Origin: Acidobacterium sp. S8
GTDB taxonomy: Bacteria; Acidobacteriota; Terriglobia; Terriglobales; Acidobacteriaceae
Assembly: GCF_009765985.1 (NCBI RefSeq)
Contig: NZ_LMUM01000037.1
Location: 361,423-425,422 of the forward strand
Direction: 5' to 3'
Length of the DNA: 64,000 bases
Position 1 is the first letter of the stretch; the number at the start of each line of letters is the position of its first letter. Made by a program: the position numbers and the translations under genes. Of this stretch, positions 45,501 through 53,996 are shown piece by piece. The notes beneath the pieces were generated by a model that did no database searches, had not been told where the DNA came from, and was given only the letters and a program-made list of their open reading frames with translations.

Positions 45501-45950
45501 ATAAACTACCCAATGCTTTGTGACCTCGATTAGATCTCTGCGAAGTCGAAGGTCTAGTTGCACTTCTCCCTGACTTAACGTATGACTATCATCTCCAATG
45601 AAGGTCCAACTCCACGAAGATGATGTCACTTCGACGCCATCGATCTTCAAGCGAATTTGTTCCGGATCGGAGCCGCGATCTAAATACTCCCGATCTGAAA
45701 TTTTATTCTTGAATGATTTCAATAAGAGATGACCATTTTGCAGGCTAATCCTCTGCTCCACCTTTGAGGTGCCTATGATCCACGTCATTTCTTCTCGCCG
45801 AACGTATGCATCTTCACTGGATCGAGTGCCAGGTTCAGTGTGGGATCCGCCTGCCTGGCGTTGATCGAGTTCGGTTGCAAAAGATGCGTCGAACGTGGCG
45901 CCTGTGATTGCTACAGATGCGCATAACTTTGAGAATTCTCTCCGATTCAC
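42555..45950 (-). CDS. Large exported GH-D-type glycosidase (2), divergent
   Basis: 1,131 residues. Signal region MNRREFSKLCASVAITGATFDASFA (RREF, Tat-like). N-domain about 45-310; barrel about 315-620 with WAVDWPSPWVGDGG, DILWDDAGWYDRWGDWNGP and WVLWQP. Candidate nucleophile Asp467 (QWRYDIAP), candidate acid/base Asp527 (GEYTDGG) after VDACDGGGRW, the usual order in GH36 but with 60 rather than ~70 residues between. A beta-sandwich, an fibronectin-III-like domain (about 885-985) and a further C-terminal module follow. Similarity to GH36 is partial, so the substrate could differ from alpha-galactosides. It has its own operator, 130 bases upstream. Confidence 0.72.
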   Translation of the reverse strand: MNRREFSKLCASVAITGATFDASFATELDQRQAGGSHTEPGTRSSEDAYVRREEMTWIIGTSKVEQRISLQNGHLLLKSFKNKISDREYLDRGSDPEQIRLKIDGVEVTSSSWSWTFIGDDSHTLSQGEVQLDLRLRRDLIEVTKHWVVYPHTAIIREWLTIDNSSQQAIHIQNLFFLNTRAMGERPDTLELAYVSGGGNFNGSQLLKTERINRNYARTFDSNVGVQTGNYSAYLPLLMLRDIHANNTMAVGWDYMGHWALHAGDQSGEQVGVAIQLAGYDDYLAPGGRLTTPKAFTAAFSGDLDDIGNQILDWQYQFLWEFTNPEYFGKTRWAVDWPSPWVGDGGTPCADNWGHRLALDLRYTDLLRECGGDILWDDAGWYDRWGDWNGPNWQMATAYLRKHSMRWVLWQPTFLAIPESAVAQNHHDWVIPGRMTFEQSIHETATWQKKLLDENVSKWQDYQWRYDIAPAASISDTKLLAADQNFRELLEQFKTSHPQSGVDACDGGGRWISYDIARLAESGEYTDGGVGPYSGYYTSLLVPPDKLHNVSDFDHTYYNASSDRTHLALNPTWYRDPGDGEDLEAIRKDWEIYRYLIAKGVAGRWSHIFRPRVKGDDPIWYSQRMNQNGSSGLIITKHAKIGTEFFLVSKPMSNFQGDSFEGGPAQMTQISTTSAVTLDTGIYADPIDDAYRYYGVPGEVYGPLNFRYQTQGGDKSYATQISKHGVTNHVGTRFFGIAFQTGNEPVTISELGQFDPGNNQGTYSLMLIRAADSTVLGSVTLDMSQSPVDSLGFKYAKLANPIRLEPGLDSPITIFPNGLQLGTTYDVRTDYSGLREQRSGANLMREGITLSRIPPGELIMFNLPDYPGSGMNKTIPAPPLNVTKRVGTNLGTQGIEVAWSAPSENGWISYYEVLKNGSLIGKTAKGTFFFDHSPTARYQIAARYEVRSVEGDANRSALVPADEILGDSETHDPLGEFGPSQGRSGWKYEQSFDQNIYEDLTWENGGYEGFWAGSGLGRIGRIWAQASARAEIIRTFVVSANGSLRISGQIQKDPSAEAVFPVSVRIEHNGKPIWPASGWSTVPAFGAPASHTIENIAVLQGDSIRFVIKRLGENRAVPIIWSPMIQLTSKG

Positions 45951-46070
45951 TTTTCCTCCGTTTCCCTAATAGAAATGAGCATGCTGGCTTTCATACATCA
46001 CAAGTCTTGGGGACTGAGGCGAGGCGTCGATATCCGCCCAAGATGGCGACGGGAACAATCTATGCGTGCG

Positions 46071-46108
46071 CCAATTTAATGTCAACATTTATGTTGACAT
46101 TAAATTGG
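46071..46108 (-). promoter_or_regulatory. Operator and promoter of the large GH-D gene
   Basis: TGTCAAC-ATTTAT-GTTGACA at 46080-46099 inside a 38-bp palindrome with perfect 16-base arms (46071-46086, 46093-46108). On the minus strand the arm supplies TTGACA (46085-46080); 17 bases later is TAGATT (46062-46057). There is no T-run, so a terminator is unlikely. Confidence 0.75.
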
Positions 46109-46157
46109 TAATCTGCATGAATTTGATCGAATCGTGAGTATTCACAAGTGGCGAGGT

Positions 46158-46823
46158 TCAGAATTGGGGAGGAAGCTTCGAAAGAAGTTCGATCGCAAGT
46201 TCCCGGAAATAGTGTTCAACCGAGTGCTCTACCTTGGATACGGGCTCCGTAAGAATAGTCTCCAAGTACCTGGCATGTTTTTTATACCTTACAGCGATCG
46301 GCGTTTGGCTTGAATAAGCTCGAGCCAGCATGAAAATAAACGGATTCATGATCTTGCTGAGTGTGTTTTCAAGCGTAACTCTGTTCGAAAGCTTCCAGAT
46401 CGTTTGATGAAAGTGCATGTCTGCGTCGAGAAATGCCTCGTCGTCATTCTTAACTGCTGCCGCCTTCATCTTCTTAAGCGCATCCCGTAGCAACTGCTCG
46501 GTTTCACCCGTCATCTGCTCGCGCAGGTAACGCACGCAAAGGGCCTCAAGCTTACTGCGCATGCTAAAAATAACCTCAATTGACGACGCGGAAATGTCCC
46601 GAATGAAAGTGCCTCGACGGGCGACAGTCACGATCAGACCATCTCGTTCCAAGCGTAGGAAGGCTTCTCTTACAGGACCGCGACTGCATTCCAACTGTTT
46701 GGCCACATCTTCTTCAATGATTCGTTCCCTCGGTTTCAATGCTCCCTTGTAAATTGCTTGTCGAATATGTTCCTCGACTCTCTCTGTTGCCGTTACAGTC
46801 CGAAGCTCGCTCTTATCTCGCAT
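46158..46823 (-). CDS. GntR-family regulator, FCD subfamily (2)
   Basis: 221 residues, a paralogue of GntR (1). Winged helix VEEHIRQAIYKGALKPRERIIEEDVAKQLECSRGPVREAFLRLERDGLIVTVARRGTF; the CSRGP(I/V)REA(I/F)LRL(Q/E)RDGL recognition helix is nearly the same in both. FCD metal residues are Asp/His in DADMHFHQ, His in RYKKHARYL and His in VEHYFREL. The FCD domains differ more, so the two may sense different effectors while sharing operators. It stands between the GH-D gene and the second receptor operon, with operator sites on either side (46080-46099 and 46992-47011). Confidence 0.93.
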   Translation of the reverse strand: MRDKSELRTVTATERVEEHIRQAIYKGALKPRERIIEEDVAKQLECSRGPVREAFLRLERDGLIVTVARRGTFIRDISASSIEVIFSMRSKLEALCVRYLREQMTGETEQLLRDALKKMKAAAVKNDDEAFLDADMHFHQTIWKLSNRVTLENTLSKIMNPFIFMLARAYSSQTPIAVRYKKHARYLETILTEPVSKVEHSVEHYFRELAIELLSKLPPQF

Positions 46824-46991
46824 ATATCACTTGCCATTCTAGCTAAATTAGCGGAACTAGCGATTTGCTGACTGTATTTCGCCCCGACGGATCTTGGACA
46901 TATTGATTCAGATAGCTGGGCGGGGTCATTGGTTCAGGCACAAAAAGTCGAGACGAACGGGGCGACAGATTTGCAGTTTCGCCTTCAGAAA

Positions 46992-47049
46992 TGTCTTCAT
47001 AAATGTTGACATTTTTGTCTTGACACATCTCCCCATTCAGATTTAGTTT
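46992..47049 (+). promoter_or_regulatory. Operator and promoter of TonB receptor 2 operon
   Basis: TGTCTTC-ATAAAT-GTTGACA at 46992-47011 (left arm 5 of 7), then 8 bases to TTGACA 47020-47025 within TGTCTTGACA, 18 bases, and a weak TAGTTT (47044-47049). Layout and spacing repeat those of the transketolase promoter. Confidence 0.65.
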
Positions 47050-47124
47050 GCCGGTGCACTCATTTCTGTCCACTGGCTGCGGAGTTGGTTGCGTTCTCGC
47101 CGGGAACGTCTGAGAGGAATATCA

Positions 47125-50100
47125 ATGAAATTTCGATCTCTTCTAGTGATCAGCCTGCTTCTGGTCATGACTCAATGCTCACTCAGGCTTCGCGGTCAAT
47201 CCGTGTCGGGATCAATTAATGGGGAAGTAACCGACCCGTCGGGGGCTTCGGTCTCTGGCGCTCAGATAACGGCAACCAATGTTCAGACAGGCGTACCTTC
47301 TTCTGCTAGCAGTAATAACTCTGGATATTTCAGTATCGCGAACCTGCTTGCCGGGACCTATAACGTCGACATCACTGCTCCCGGGTTCAAGGAGCTGTCG
47401 CATTCGGGTGTTCAAGTGGACATCGGCGGGGTAGTTCGGCTCGATTCACATCTCGAGGTCGGCAGCGTACAACAAAAGGTGATGGTGAGTGGTGATGCGC
47501 CGCAGTTGCAGACCGATAAGGTGGAGATTAGTCTCACGCTCCAGTCGAAGCAGCTGGTAGACCTGCCCAGCGAAGGAAGAAATCCCACAGCCTTCGCCGC
47601 ACTGCAGGCGGGAGTCGTCATGAGTACCGGCAACGAAGGTGTTCCCAGCGCATCTGGATCTGCCAATTATTCATTCCAGGCAAATGGTCAACGTGCGCAG
47701 TTAAATCGCCAACTGCTGGATGGCGTTGATGATACCGAGGGAGTGGGCGGTGCGCCGGCCATCGTCCCGTCAACCGATGAGCTTCAAGAATATCAGCTCA
47801 TAACCTCAAATTACGATATTGAGTTAGGGCAGGCCGCAGGCGCTGTTCAGCTTTTTACGACTAAGTCCGGAACAAATGAGCTTCATGGAAGTGCCCATGA
47901 ATACAACCGCGTCAATGCCTTGTCTGCACGCAACCCTTTTACGGAGCCCAACGGACCAGGTCACCTAGTCTACAACCAGTTCGGCGGAACCCTTGGCGGG
48001 CCGATCTTGCGAGATAAATTGTTCGCTTTCGGTTACTACGAAGGCTACCGCGTTCGCTCAGGCGGGGGAATTCTGACAACCGTTCCGGTCCCAGAGTTTC
48101 GCAATGGAGATTTCAGCAGTCTCGCCGAGACGAATCCCATTTTTGATCCAACCACCGGAGGTTCTCAGGGAGTTGGTCGCACTCAGTTTCCTAATAATCA
48201 AATTCCAACGAATCGTCTTGATCCAATCGTTCAGGCGATGCTTGCGAAGCTTCCTTTACCGAACGTGCCAGGAGCCGGTGCCAATAATAACTTTGTTGCG
48301 CCGCAGACAAATCCGATCAATGCAGATTTGGGAACGGTTCGCATCGATTATGCCTTGTCCGACGCAACCCGCATTTTTGGCCGATATACCCGACAGCAGA
48401 CGAACGAAAGCTCAACCGTTCCGGTCTATGGTCAGATGATTTATCCGGGCAGCGACCTTCAGTCGGGTAATCAAAACAGTGCCGTCGGCAATGTTACTCA
48501 TATCTTCAATCCGAACCTCGTGCTGGAAGGCAGGTTCGGCTGGACATTCAACATATGGAGTTCGGATGCGCTCGATCAGAGTTCGAATACTTCCCAGGAT
48601 TTTGGGATTCCGAATCTCAATAGTGCGTGTGACTCATGCGGAGGCTTGGCAGGTTTCCAGATTGGCGGGCCTGTAGGAGCGTTTAATTATGGCAACTCAA
48701 CCCATACGCACCAGGTAGACAACTACGGGAAGTACAACTTTGTCGGTATTGCGACATGGACACGCGGCAACCATACGATCAAGATGGGTGGAGACGTCCT
48801 TCTTGCGTGGCGCGATCGCCGTGATACTTCCTCACAGGGTGATTTCGGTTGCGATAATACCGGTGTTTGCGCGGGGAATGGTTTTAGTCAAACAATCACA
48901 GCAAGTGCAGCTGTACCGACGTCGGGTCTGTCGATGGCGACCTACCTGCTGGGAGACGTCAGCAATTTCGGAAGAGTTATCTACGCTAACAATCTACCGC
49001 TGGCTCATAACACAGATAACGCCTTCTATTTGCAGGATACGTGGCATGCGACGCCCAAGCTGACCCTTACACTTGGCTTACGTTATGACTACATCGGGTA
49101 TCCTACATCCCCACAGAAAGGTGGCATTGCCAACTTCAATTTCACCAACTCCGATACAATTATCAGTAATTACGGTGATTCCAGCGCAACCGCCAATGTA
49201 GATCAAAACTACTTTGATTTTGGACCACGGGTTGGTTTTGCGTGGAGCGGCATCGAGAACACTGTAATCCGGGCAGGTTATGGACGCTCGTTTACGAACG
49301 GGTTCGACGGGGCAAATTTCGGCGCCATCACCAACGACTGGCCGAACGCGACTCGTCAAGACATCTCCCCTGTGGCCGATTCTTATCAGCCCTCCCTCAC
49401 CCTTGCAGGCGGTCCACCTGTTTTTGTCAATGGTTTCGAAATATTAGCCGCCGCCGGAAATCCTGGTCAGTATCCCACTCCGAATTCAGCCGGGTTCGGC
49501 GCGAACAAGCATAATCCGACAAACTCTGTCGATCAGTGGAACCTCTCTCTTCAGCATCAGTTTCCCGGTGATTTTGCGGTAACCATGGCCTATGTTGGCA
49601 GCGCGAATCGACATCTGTTTTATCGTTACGATGCGAACGCGGCGCCGCCGGGGCCAGGCCCTATCAATTTACGTCAGCCATACAATGTCTATGGATTCAC
49701 GACTAACGCCTACAATCAGAGCAATCAAAGTAACATCGGGTACCAGGCTCTCCAGGTACAAGCTCAAAAACGGTATTCGCACGGATTAATGCTCACGACC
49801 GCTTTAACTTGGAGCAGTTCCTACGATTTCGGCGGTCACAACGCAATGGATCCGTTCTTGACAAACCGAGACAGGGCTCCTGAAGATTCAAATCGTCGAT
49901 TGGTATTTGTTGCCAGCCACGTCTGGGAAATACCGGTCGGAGAAGGCAGGGCGTATCTGAATAAACCTGGTATCCTCAACGAGGTTGTCGGGGGATGGCA
50001 ATTGTCGGGAATTTGGTCGCTTGAATCCGGACTGCCATTTTCGCCGACTCTTGGCAATACTGCTTCGCTCAATTCGAATTGCTGCACGTTGAGACCCGAC

Positions 50101-50436
50101 CTCGTAAGTGGAGTAAGCCCGTTAGTATCGGACAAGAGCAGGAATATGTGGTTTAATCCCGCGGCTTATGCCATTCCTGCGCTTTATCAGTTCGGAAACT
50201 CCGCGCGAAACAGTCTTTGGGGTCCAAATCTTTTTCGTGCCGATCTTTCTTTGCAGAAAACGTTCAAGATCACAGAACGATCCTCATTTGAATTTCAATG
50301 GGAAGCCTATAATGCTTTCAATCATACGAACCTCGGGCAGCCAAACGGTCAAGTCGATTCATCCACGGCTGGAGTGATTAATGGCACTGCGGATATCATG
50401 AGGCGAATGCAACTAGGGGGTACGGTGCGTTTTTAA
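47125..50436 (+). CDS. Oar-like TonB-dependent outer-membrane receptor (2)
   Basis: About 1,103 residues. Signal peptide (LLVISLLLVMTQCSLRLRGQ), carboxypeptidase-regulatory domain (SVSGSINGEVTDPSGASVSGAQITATNVQTG, to about 105), plug (FAALQAGVVMSTG, LNRQLLDGVDDTEG, IELGQAAGAVQLFTTKSGTNELHG) and a large beta-barrel ending MRRMQLGGTVRF. Same architecture as receptor (1) but clearly different in the barrel, so it probably takes a different oligosaccharide. GAGAGG 7-8 bases ahead supports ATG 47125 over the in-frame TTG/GTG-type start at 47089. It is first in an operon with the TPR, CRTAC1 and small exported genes, and has the regulon operator. Confidence 0.9.
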   Translation: MKFRSLLVISLLLVMTQCSLRLRGQSVSGSINGEVTDPSGASVSGAQITATNVQTGVPSSASSNNSGYFSIANLLAGTYNVDITAPGFKELSHSGVQVDIGGVVRLDSHLEVGSVQQKVMVSGDAPQLQTDKVEISLTLQSKQLVDLPSEGRNPTAFAALQAGVVMSTGNEGVPSASGSANYSFQANGQRAQLNRQLLDGVDDTEGVGGAPAIVPSTDELQEYQLITSNYDIELGQAAGAVQLFTTKSGTNELHGSAHEYNRVNALSARNPFTEPNGPGHLVYNQFGGTLGGPILRDKLFAFGYYEGYRVRSGGGILTTVPVPEFRNGDFSSLAETNPIFDPTTGGSQGVGRTQFPNNQIPTNRLDPIVQAMLAKLPLPNVPGAGANNNFVAPQTNPINADLGTVRIDYALSDATRIFGRYTRQQTNESSTVPVYGQMIYPGSDLQSGNQNSAVGNVTHIFNPNLVLEGRFGWTFNIWSSDALDQSSNTSQDFGIPNLNSACDSCGGLAGFQIGGPVGAFNYGNSTHTHQVDNYGKYNFVGIATWTRGNHTIKMGGDVLLAWRDRRDTSSQGDFGCDNTGVCAGNGFSQTITASAAVPTSGLSMATYLLGDVSNFGRVIYANNLPLAHNTDNAFYLQDTWHATPKLTLTLGLRYDYIGYPTSPQKGGIANFNFTNSDTIISNYGDSSATANVDQNYFDFGPRVGFAWSGIENTVIRAGYGRSFTNGFDGANFGAITNDWPNATRQDISPVADSYQPSLTLAGGPPVFVNGFEILAAAGNPGQYPTPNSAGFGANKHNPTNSVDQWNLSLQHQFPGDFAVTMAYVGSANRHLFYRYDANAAPPGPGPINLRQPYNVYGFTTNAYNQSNQSNIGYQALQVQAQKRYSHGLMLTTALTWSSSYDFGGHNAMDPFLTNRDRAPEDSNRRLVFVASHVWEIPVGEGRAYLNKPGILNEVVGGWQLSGIWSLESGLPFSPTLGNTASLNSNCCTLRPDLVSGVSPLVSDKSRNMWFNPAAYAIPALYQFGNSARNSLWGPNLFRADLSLQKTFKITERSSFEFQWEAYNAFNHTNLGQPNGQVDSSTAGVINGTADIMRRMQLGGTVRF

Positions 50437-52073
50437 TGTTGAGATGGGTTCTATGCTTTGCCATTATGGCGGGTTGTGCATTCGCGGAGCAGGCGCAGCC
50501 GAACGCGCTCGATGAGGGAATCGCACTTCTCAAAAAAGGCGAGATCGATCGATCAATGGAGCTGTTGCGCGAAGCCGTAGCTCGTCAGCCTGACTCGGCT
50601 CCAGCACACAATTACTATGGATTTGCCCTTGCCAGAAAAGGCTCTCTTCAGGAAGCTACGCAGGAATTTCAAACAGCTTTAAAGATCGATCCCCGCTACG
50701 CAGACGCGCTGTACAACCTCGGCACAGCGCAGACGATCCAGGAACAATATCCCTCCGCAATCGAAAACTTGCAGGCCGCCGTCGCCATCAGACCTGATTT
50801 CCCCGAAGCTGAATTCGAGTTAGGAAATGCCTTTGCAGCAAAGGGCGACGTGGCCAGTGCCATGGAAGCGTTGGAAAGAGCGATTCGTCTGCGTCCCGAT
50901 ATGTATGCAGCACGGACTCAGTTGGCGATGCTCGATTCCGGAATTGGGAACACTCAGGATGCTGTAGAGGAATTTCGGCGTGTAGTGGCACTCCAGCCTC
51001 ATTCGGCCGAAGCGCACAACAATCTTGGAGTTGCTCTTGACCAAGCCGGAGATCTCTCGGACGCAATCGAAGAATTTGAAAGTGCACTGCAAGCGAATCC
51101 AAAATTTCTAGCCGGAATGCTGAATCTGGCACAGGCCATGCGAGATAAAGGTGATTTGCCAGGGGCCGTCGACAACTACAGAAAAGCTATTGCGGTCCAA
51201 CCCGATTCTGCTGACGCGCATGCTGATCTCGCCTTTACGCTTAAACGGATGGATCGACTGAAAGAGGCCGTGGATGAAATATCCATCGCGGTCCGAATCG
51301 CACCGGACCTCGCGCGAGCGCAATTCTATTATGGTGAGATTCTGGCTCAAATGAGTGATACCGCAGGCGCCCTGCCGCATTACCAGCGCGCATCAGAGCT
51401 TAGTCCGAATGATGTCGATTTTCGCCTCAAGTATGGAAATCTACTTACAGAAGAAAATCCTGACGAGGCAGTTAGGCAATTGGAAGCGGCTTCGAACCTC
51501 GATCCCAGCAGGGCCGATGTGCTAAGTGCGCTGGGCGCTGCATTACGCACGAATGGCAAACAGGATCAAGCTGCCGAGGCATTTCGACGATCTCGAGATG
51601 CGTCTTCCGCTGCTTCGCGTCATAGCGAGGCTATTCTCGCAACGAATGCTGCGATCGATTCCTTAAAGAAAGGCAAAATTACTCCGGCAATCGAATCGTT
51701 GCGCGCAGCCCTGGCTAGCGATCCTGATTTTGCAGAAGCCAACCACTACATGGGTATAGCCCAGAGCGCTGAACAGAACTGGCCAGAAGCGAATCGAGCC
51801 TTTAACGCCGCTCTGCGGGTAGCTCCTTCAGATCCAATGATCCATTACAACTTTGCTGTTGCGCTGGAAAAGCAGGGAGACTGGGCAAGTGCTGTTCGGG
51901 AATTCCAGTCCGTGCTTTCGTTGAGGCCGGGCCAAGTACAGACGATGTGCCAGCTTTCAAACGCGCTGAAGCAGACCGGACAAAATGATCAGGCACAAAT
52001 CGAATTGAAACACGCCGAGGATTTGGGTTCATGCGGAGGTCATCCGCTGCAACTCAGCAGCATCCCCAAATAG
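50436..52073 (+). CDS. Exported TPR protein
   Basis: 545 residues. Signal peptide (VLCFAIMAGCAFAEQAQ), then an almost continuous array of about 14 tetratricopeptide repeats (for example EAVARQPDSAPAHNYYGFALARKGSLQEATQEFQTALKIDPRYADALYNLGTAQ), a right-handed helical scaffold that binds peptides or assembles complexes. It begins within the receptor's stop (TAATG overlap), so the two are coupled and it probably works in the periplasm with the receptor. A single array with no catalytic domain suggests an adaptor. The CRTAC1 gene follows 76 bases later. Confidence 0.88.
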   Translation: MLRWVLCFAIMAGCAFAEQAQPNALDEGIALLKKGEIDRSMELLREAVARQPDSAPAHNYYGFALARKGSLQEATQEFQTALKIDPRYADALYNLGTAQTIQEQYPSAIENLQAAVAIRPDFPEAEFELGNAFAAKGDVASAMEALERAIRLRPDMYAARTQLAMLDSGIGNTQDAVEEFRRVVALQPHSAEAHNNLGVALDQAGDLSDAIEEFESALQANPKFLAGMLNLAQAMRDKGDLPGAVDNYRKAIAVQPDSADAHADLAFTLKRMDRLKEAVDEISIAVRIAPDLARAQFYYGEILAQMSDTAGALPHYQRASELSPNDVDFRLKYGNLLTEENPDEAVRQLEAASNLDPSRADVLSALGAALRTNGKQDQAAEAFRRSRDASSAASRHSEAILATNAAIDSLKKGKITPAIESLRAALASDPDFAEANHYMGIAQSAEQNWPEANRAFNAALRVAPSDPMIHYNFAVALEKQGDWASAVREFQSVLSLRPGQVQTMCQLSNALKQTGQNDQAQIELKHAEDLGSCGGHPLQLSSIPK

Positions 52074-52149
52074 TGATCACTCGCATCCTCAAAATTTGCA
52101 GCAATATGGTCTGATGTTCTTTTTTCGTAGCGCTCTACTCAGGTGATTG

Positions 52150-53925
52150 ATGGGAAGATGGCTTTCTGACATACAGTATCCGACAATGGTCAAGCGGATC
52201 ACTCGTCGACGATTCATGCATTACGGCTTATCAATTGGCTTCCTGGCAGCAGTTACGAAATCATTCTCGAGAGCCAGTGCGACCCAGGATAGCTACCCAA
52301 TTCATTTCGAAGATATTGCGGCCGACGCGGGCCTTACCGAACCGACTATTTATGGCGGAACGGATCGTAATCGCTACATCCTGGAAACAACGGGATGCGG
52401 AGCCGCTTTCATTGATTACGACAATGATGGCTGGATCGACATCTTTCTGGTAAATGGAACAACTTTGGATGCCGGTGATTCTCCGCGACATTCAAATCGG
52501 CTGCTCCGCAATAATAGGGATGGCACCTTCACGGATGTGACAAAGCAAGCTGGTCTAACGCGGTACGGTTGGGGACAGGGTGTATGTGTAGGGGACTACG
52601 ACAACGATGGATATGACGACCTCTTTGTTACGTACTGGGGCCAGAATGTCCTCTATCACAATAACGGCGATGGAACATTTACCGACGTTACTGAGAAGTC
52701 GGGACTGCTGACGGAGGGAACGCACTGGGGATCGGGGTGTGCATTTCTGGACTATGACAAGGATGGGCACCTTGATTTGTTTGTGAGCAACTACGTAAAC
52801 CTCGATTTGAAGACCACGCCCCTTCCAGGAATGGCTTCATGTCTCTACCAGGGCATTCCGGTGAATTGCGGCCCGCAAGGACTGCCGCGAGCTCGAAATT
52901 ATCTGTTCAGAAACAACGGGAATGGGACGTTCACTGACGTGACGGAAAAGAGTGGCATCGCTAAAGCCTCTCCCAATTATGGCCTCGGCGTACTTGTCGC
53001 TGATTTTGACAATGATGGCTGGCCGGATATTTACGTCGCAAATGACAGTGAGATGAGTTATCTGTTCTGGAACAACGGAGACGGCACGTTCACTGAAGGC
53101 GGCCTTGAGGCCGGAGTCGCAACGAGCCGGGACGGTCGCAATCAATCGGGCATGGGAGTTTCCGCTGGGGATTATAACTGCGACGGACTTCTCGATATAT
53201 TCAAAACCAATTTCTCCGACGACCTTCCAAACCTCTACCGCAATGACGGCCAGCGATCATTTCTAGACAATACGCAAACTGCCGGGCTTGTTGCTTATTC
53301 GCGGTTTCTCGGATGGGGAGGAGGATTTCTTGACATCAACAATGATGGCTGGCTCGATATATTTTACGTAAACGGGCATGTCTATCCGGAGATTGAACGC
53401 CTGAATGGCCCCGCACACTATAAAGAGCCGAAGGTTCTTTATGAAAACCTGGGGAATGGGAAATTTCGCGACGTTTCCGCGGTTGCCGGGAGTGCCATAA
53501 CAAATCCTTCCAGCTCGCGCGGCTGCGCTTTCGGAGATTTCGATAACGACGGCCTAATCGATGTATTGGTTAATCCGATAAACTCTGCACCTCAGCTTCT
53601 CCATTGCAGTTCGCATACGGGCAATCACTGGATCACGCTTAAGCTGGTGGGAAGCAAGTCGAACCGTAGCGCGATCGGAGCGCGCGTTCATTGCGTCACC
53701 GGGGATCATCGACAAATAGATGAGGTTCGCAGCGGTGGAAGTTTCTATTCGCAGAATGACCTGCGGATTCATTTTGGACTGGGCAAGGCCAGTCGCATCG
53801 ACATGATCGAGATTCACTGGCCGTCGACACAAGTGGACCGATTTACTGATGTTCCTGCCAACCAGATCTTGAAAGTGGTTGAAGGTAGCGCAAAACTCAT
53901 TCCTGCAATCACGGGACAGAAATGA
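52150..53925 (+). CDS. Tat-exported CRTAC1-like protein (FG-GAP/VCBS repeats, ASPIC/UnbV)
   Basis: About 591 residues. The Tat motif is TRRRFMHYGLS. Residues about 50-470 hold repeated calcium-binding DxDxDG loops (DYDNDGW, YDNDGYDDLF, YDKDGHLDLF, FDNDGWPDI, NCDGLLDIF, NNDGWLDIF, FDNDGLIDV) of a seven-bladed-propeller kind; the C-terminus (about 495-580; SAIGARVHC, RSGGSFYSQNDLRIHFGLG, IEIHWPS) is an ASPIC/UnbV domain. Such proteins bind surfaces or carbohydrates; no enzyme activity is evident. It is the third gene after receptor (2) and TPR, a trio common in acidobacteria. ATG 52186 is a possible alternative start. Confidence 0.87.
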   Translation: MGRWLSDIQYPTMVKRITRRRFMHYGLSIGFLAAVTKSFSRASATQDSYPIHFEDIAADAGLTEPTIYGGTDRNRYILETTGCGAAFIDYDNDGWIDIFLVNGTTLDAGDSPRHSNRLLRNNRDGTFTDVTKQAGLTRYGWGQGVCVGDYDNDGYDDLFVTYWGQNVLYHNNGDGTFTDVTEKSGLLTEGTHWGSGCAFLDYDKDGHLDLFVSNYVNLDLKTTPLPGMASCLYQGIPVNCGPQGLPRARNYLFRNNGNGTFTDVTEKSGIAKASPNYGLGVLVADFDNDGWPDIYVANDSEMSYLFWNNGDGTFTEGGLEAGVATSRDGRNQSGMGVSAGDYNCDGLLDIFKTNFSDDLPNLYRNDGQRSFLDNTQTAGLVAYSRFLGWGGGFLDINNDGWLDIFYVNGHVYPEIERLNGPAHYKEPKVLYENLGNGKFRDVSAVAGSAITNPSSSRGCAFGDFDNDGLIDVLVNPINSAPQLLHCSSHTGNHWITLKLVGSKSNRSAIGARVHCVTGDHRQIDEVRSGGSFYSQNDLRIHFGLGKASRIDMIEIHWPSTQVDRFTDVPANQILKVVEGSAKLIPAITGQK

Positions 53926-53996
53926 CGATGTCGTCTGCATTTTCTAGGTTGAGACACTGAAAGCGTCACTGCGAGATTCGATTAGGAGGTCTTGGA

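Noticed and set aside
46071..46108. 38-bp palindrome as a transcription terminator
   Set aside because: No T-run on either strand and the core matches the regulon operator, so an operator is the better reading.
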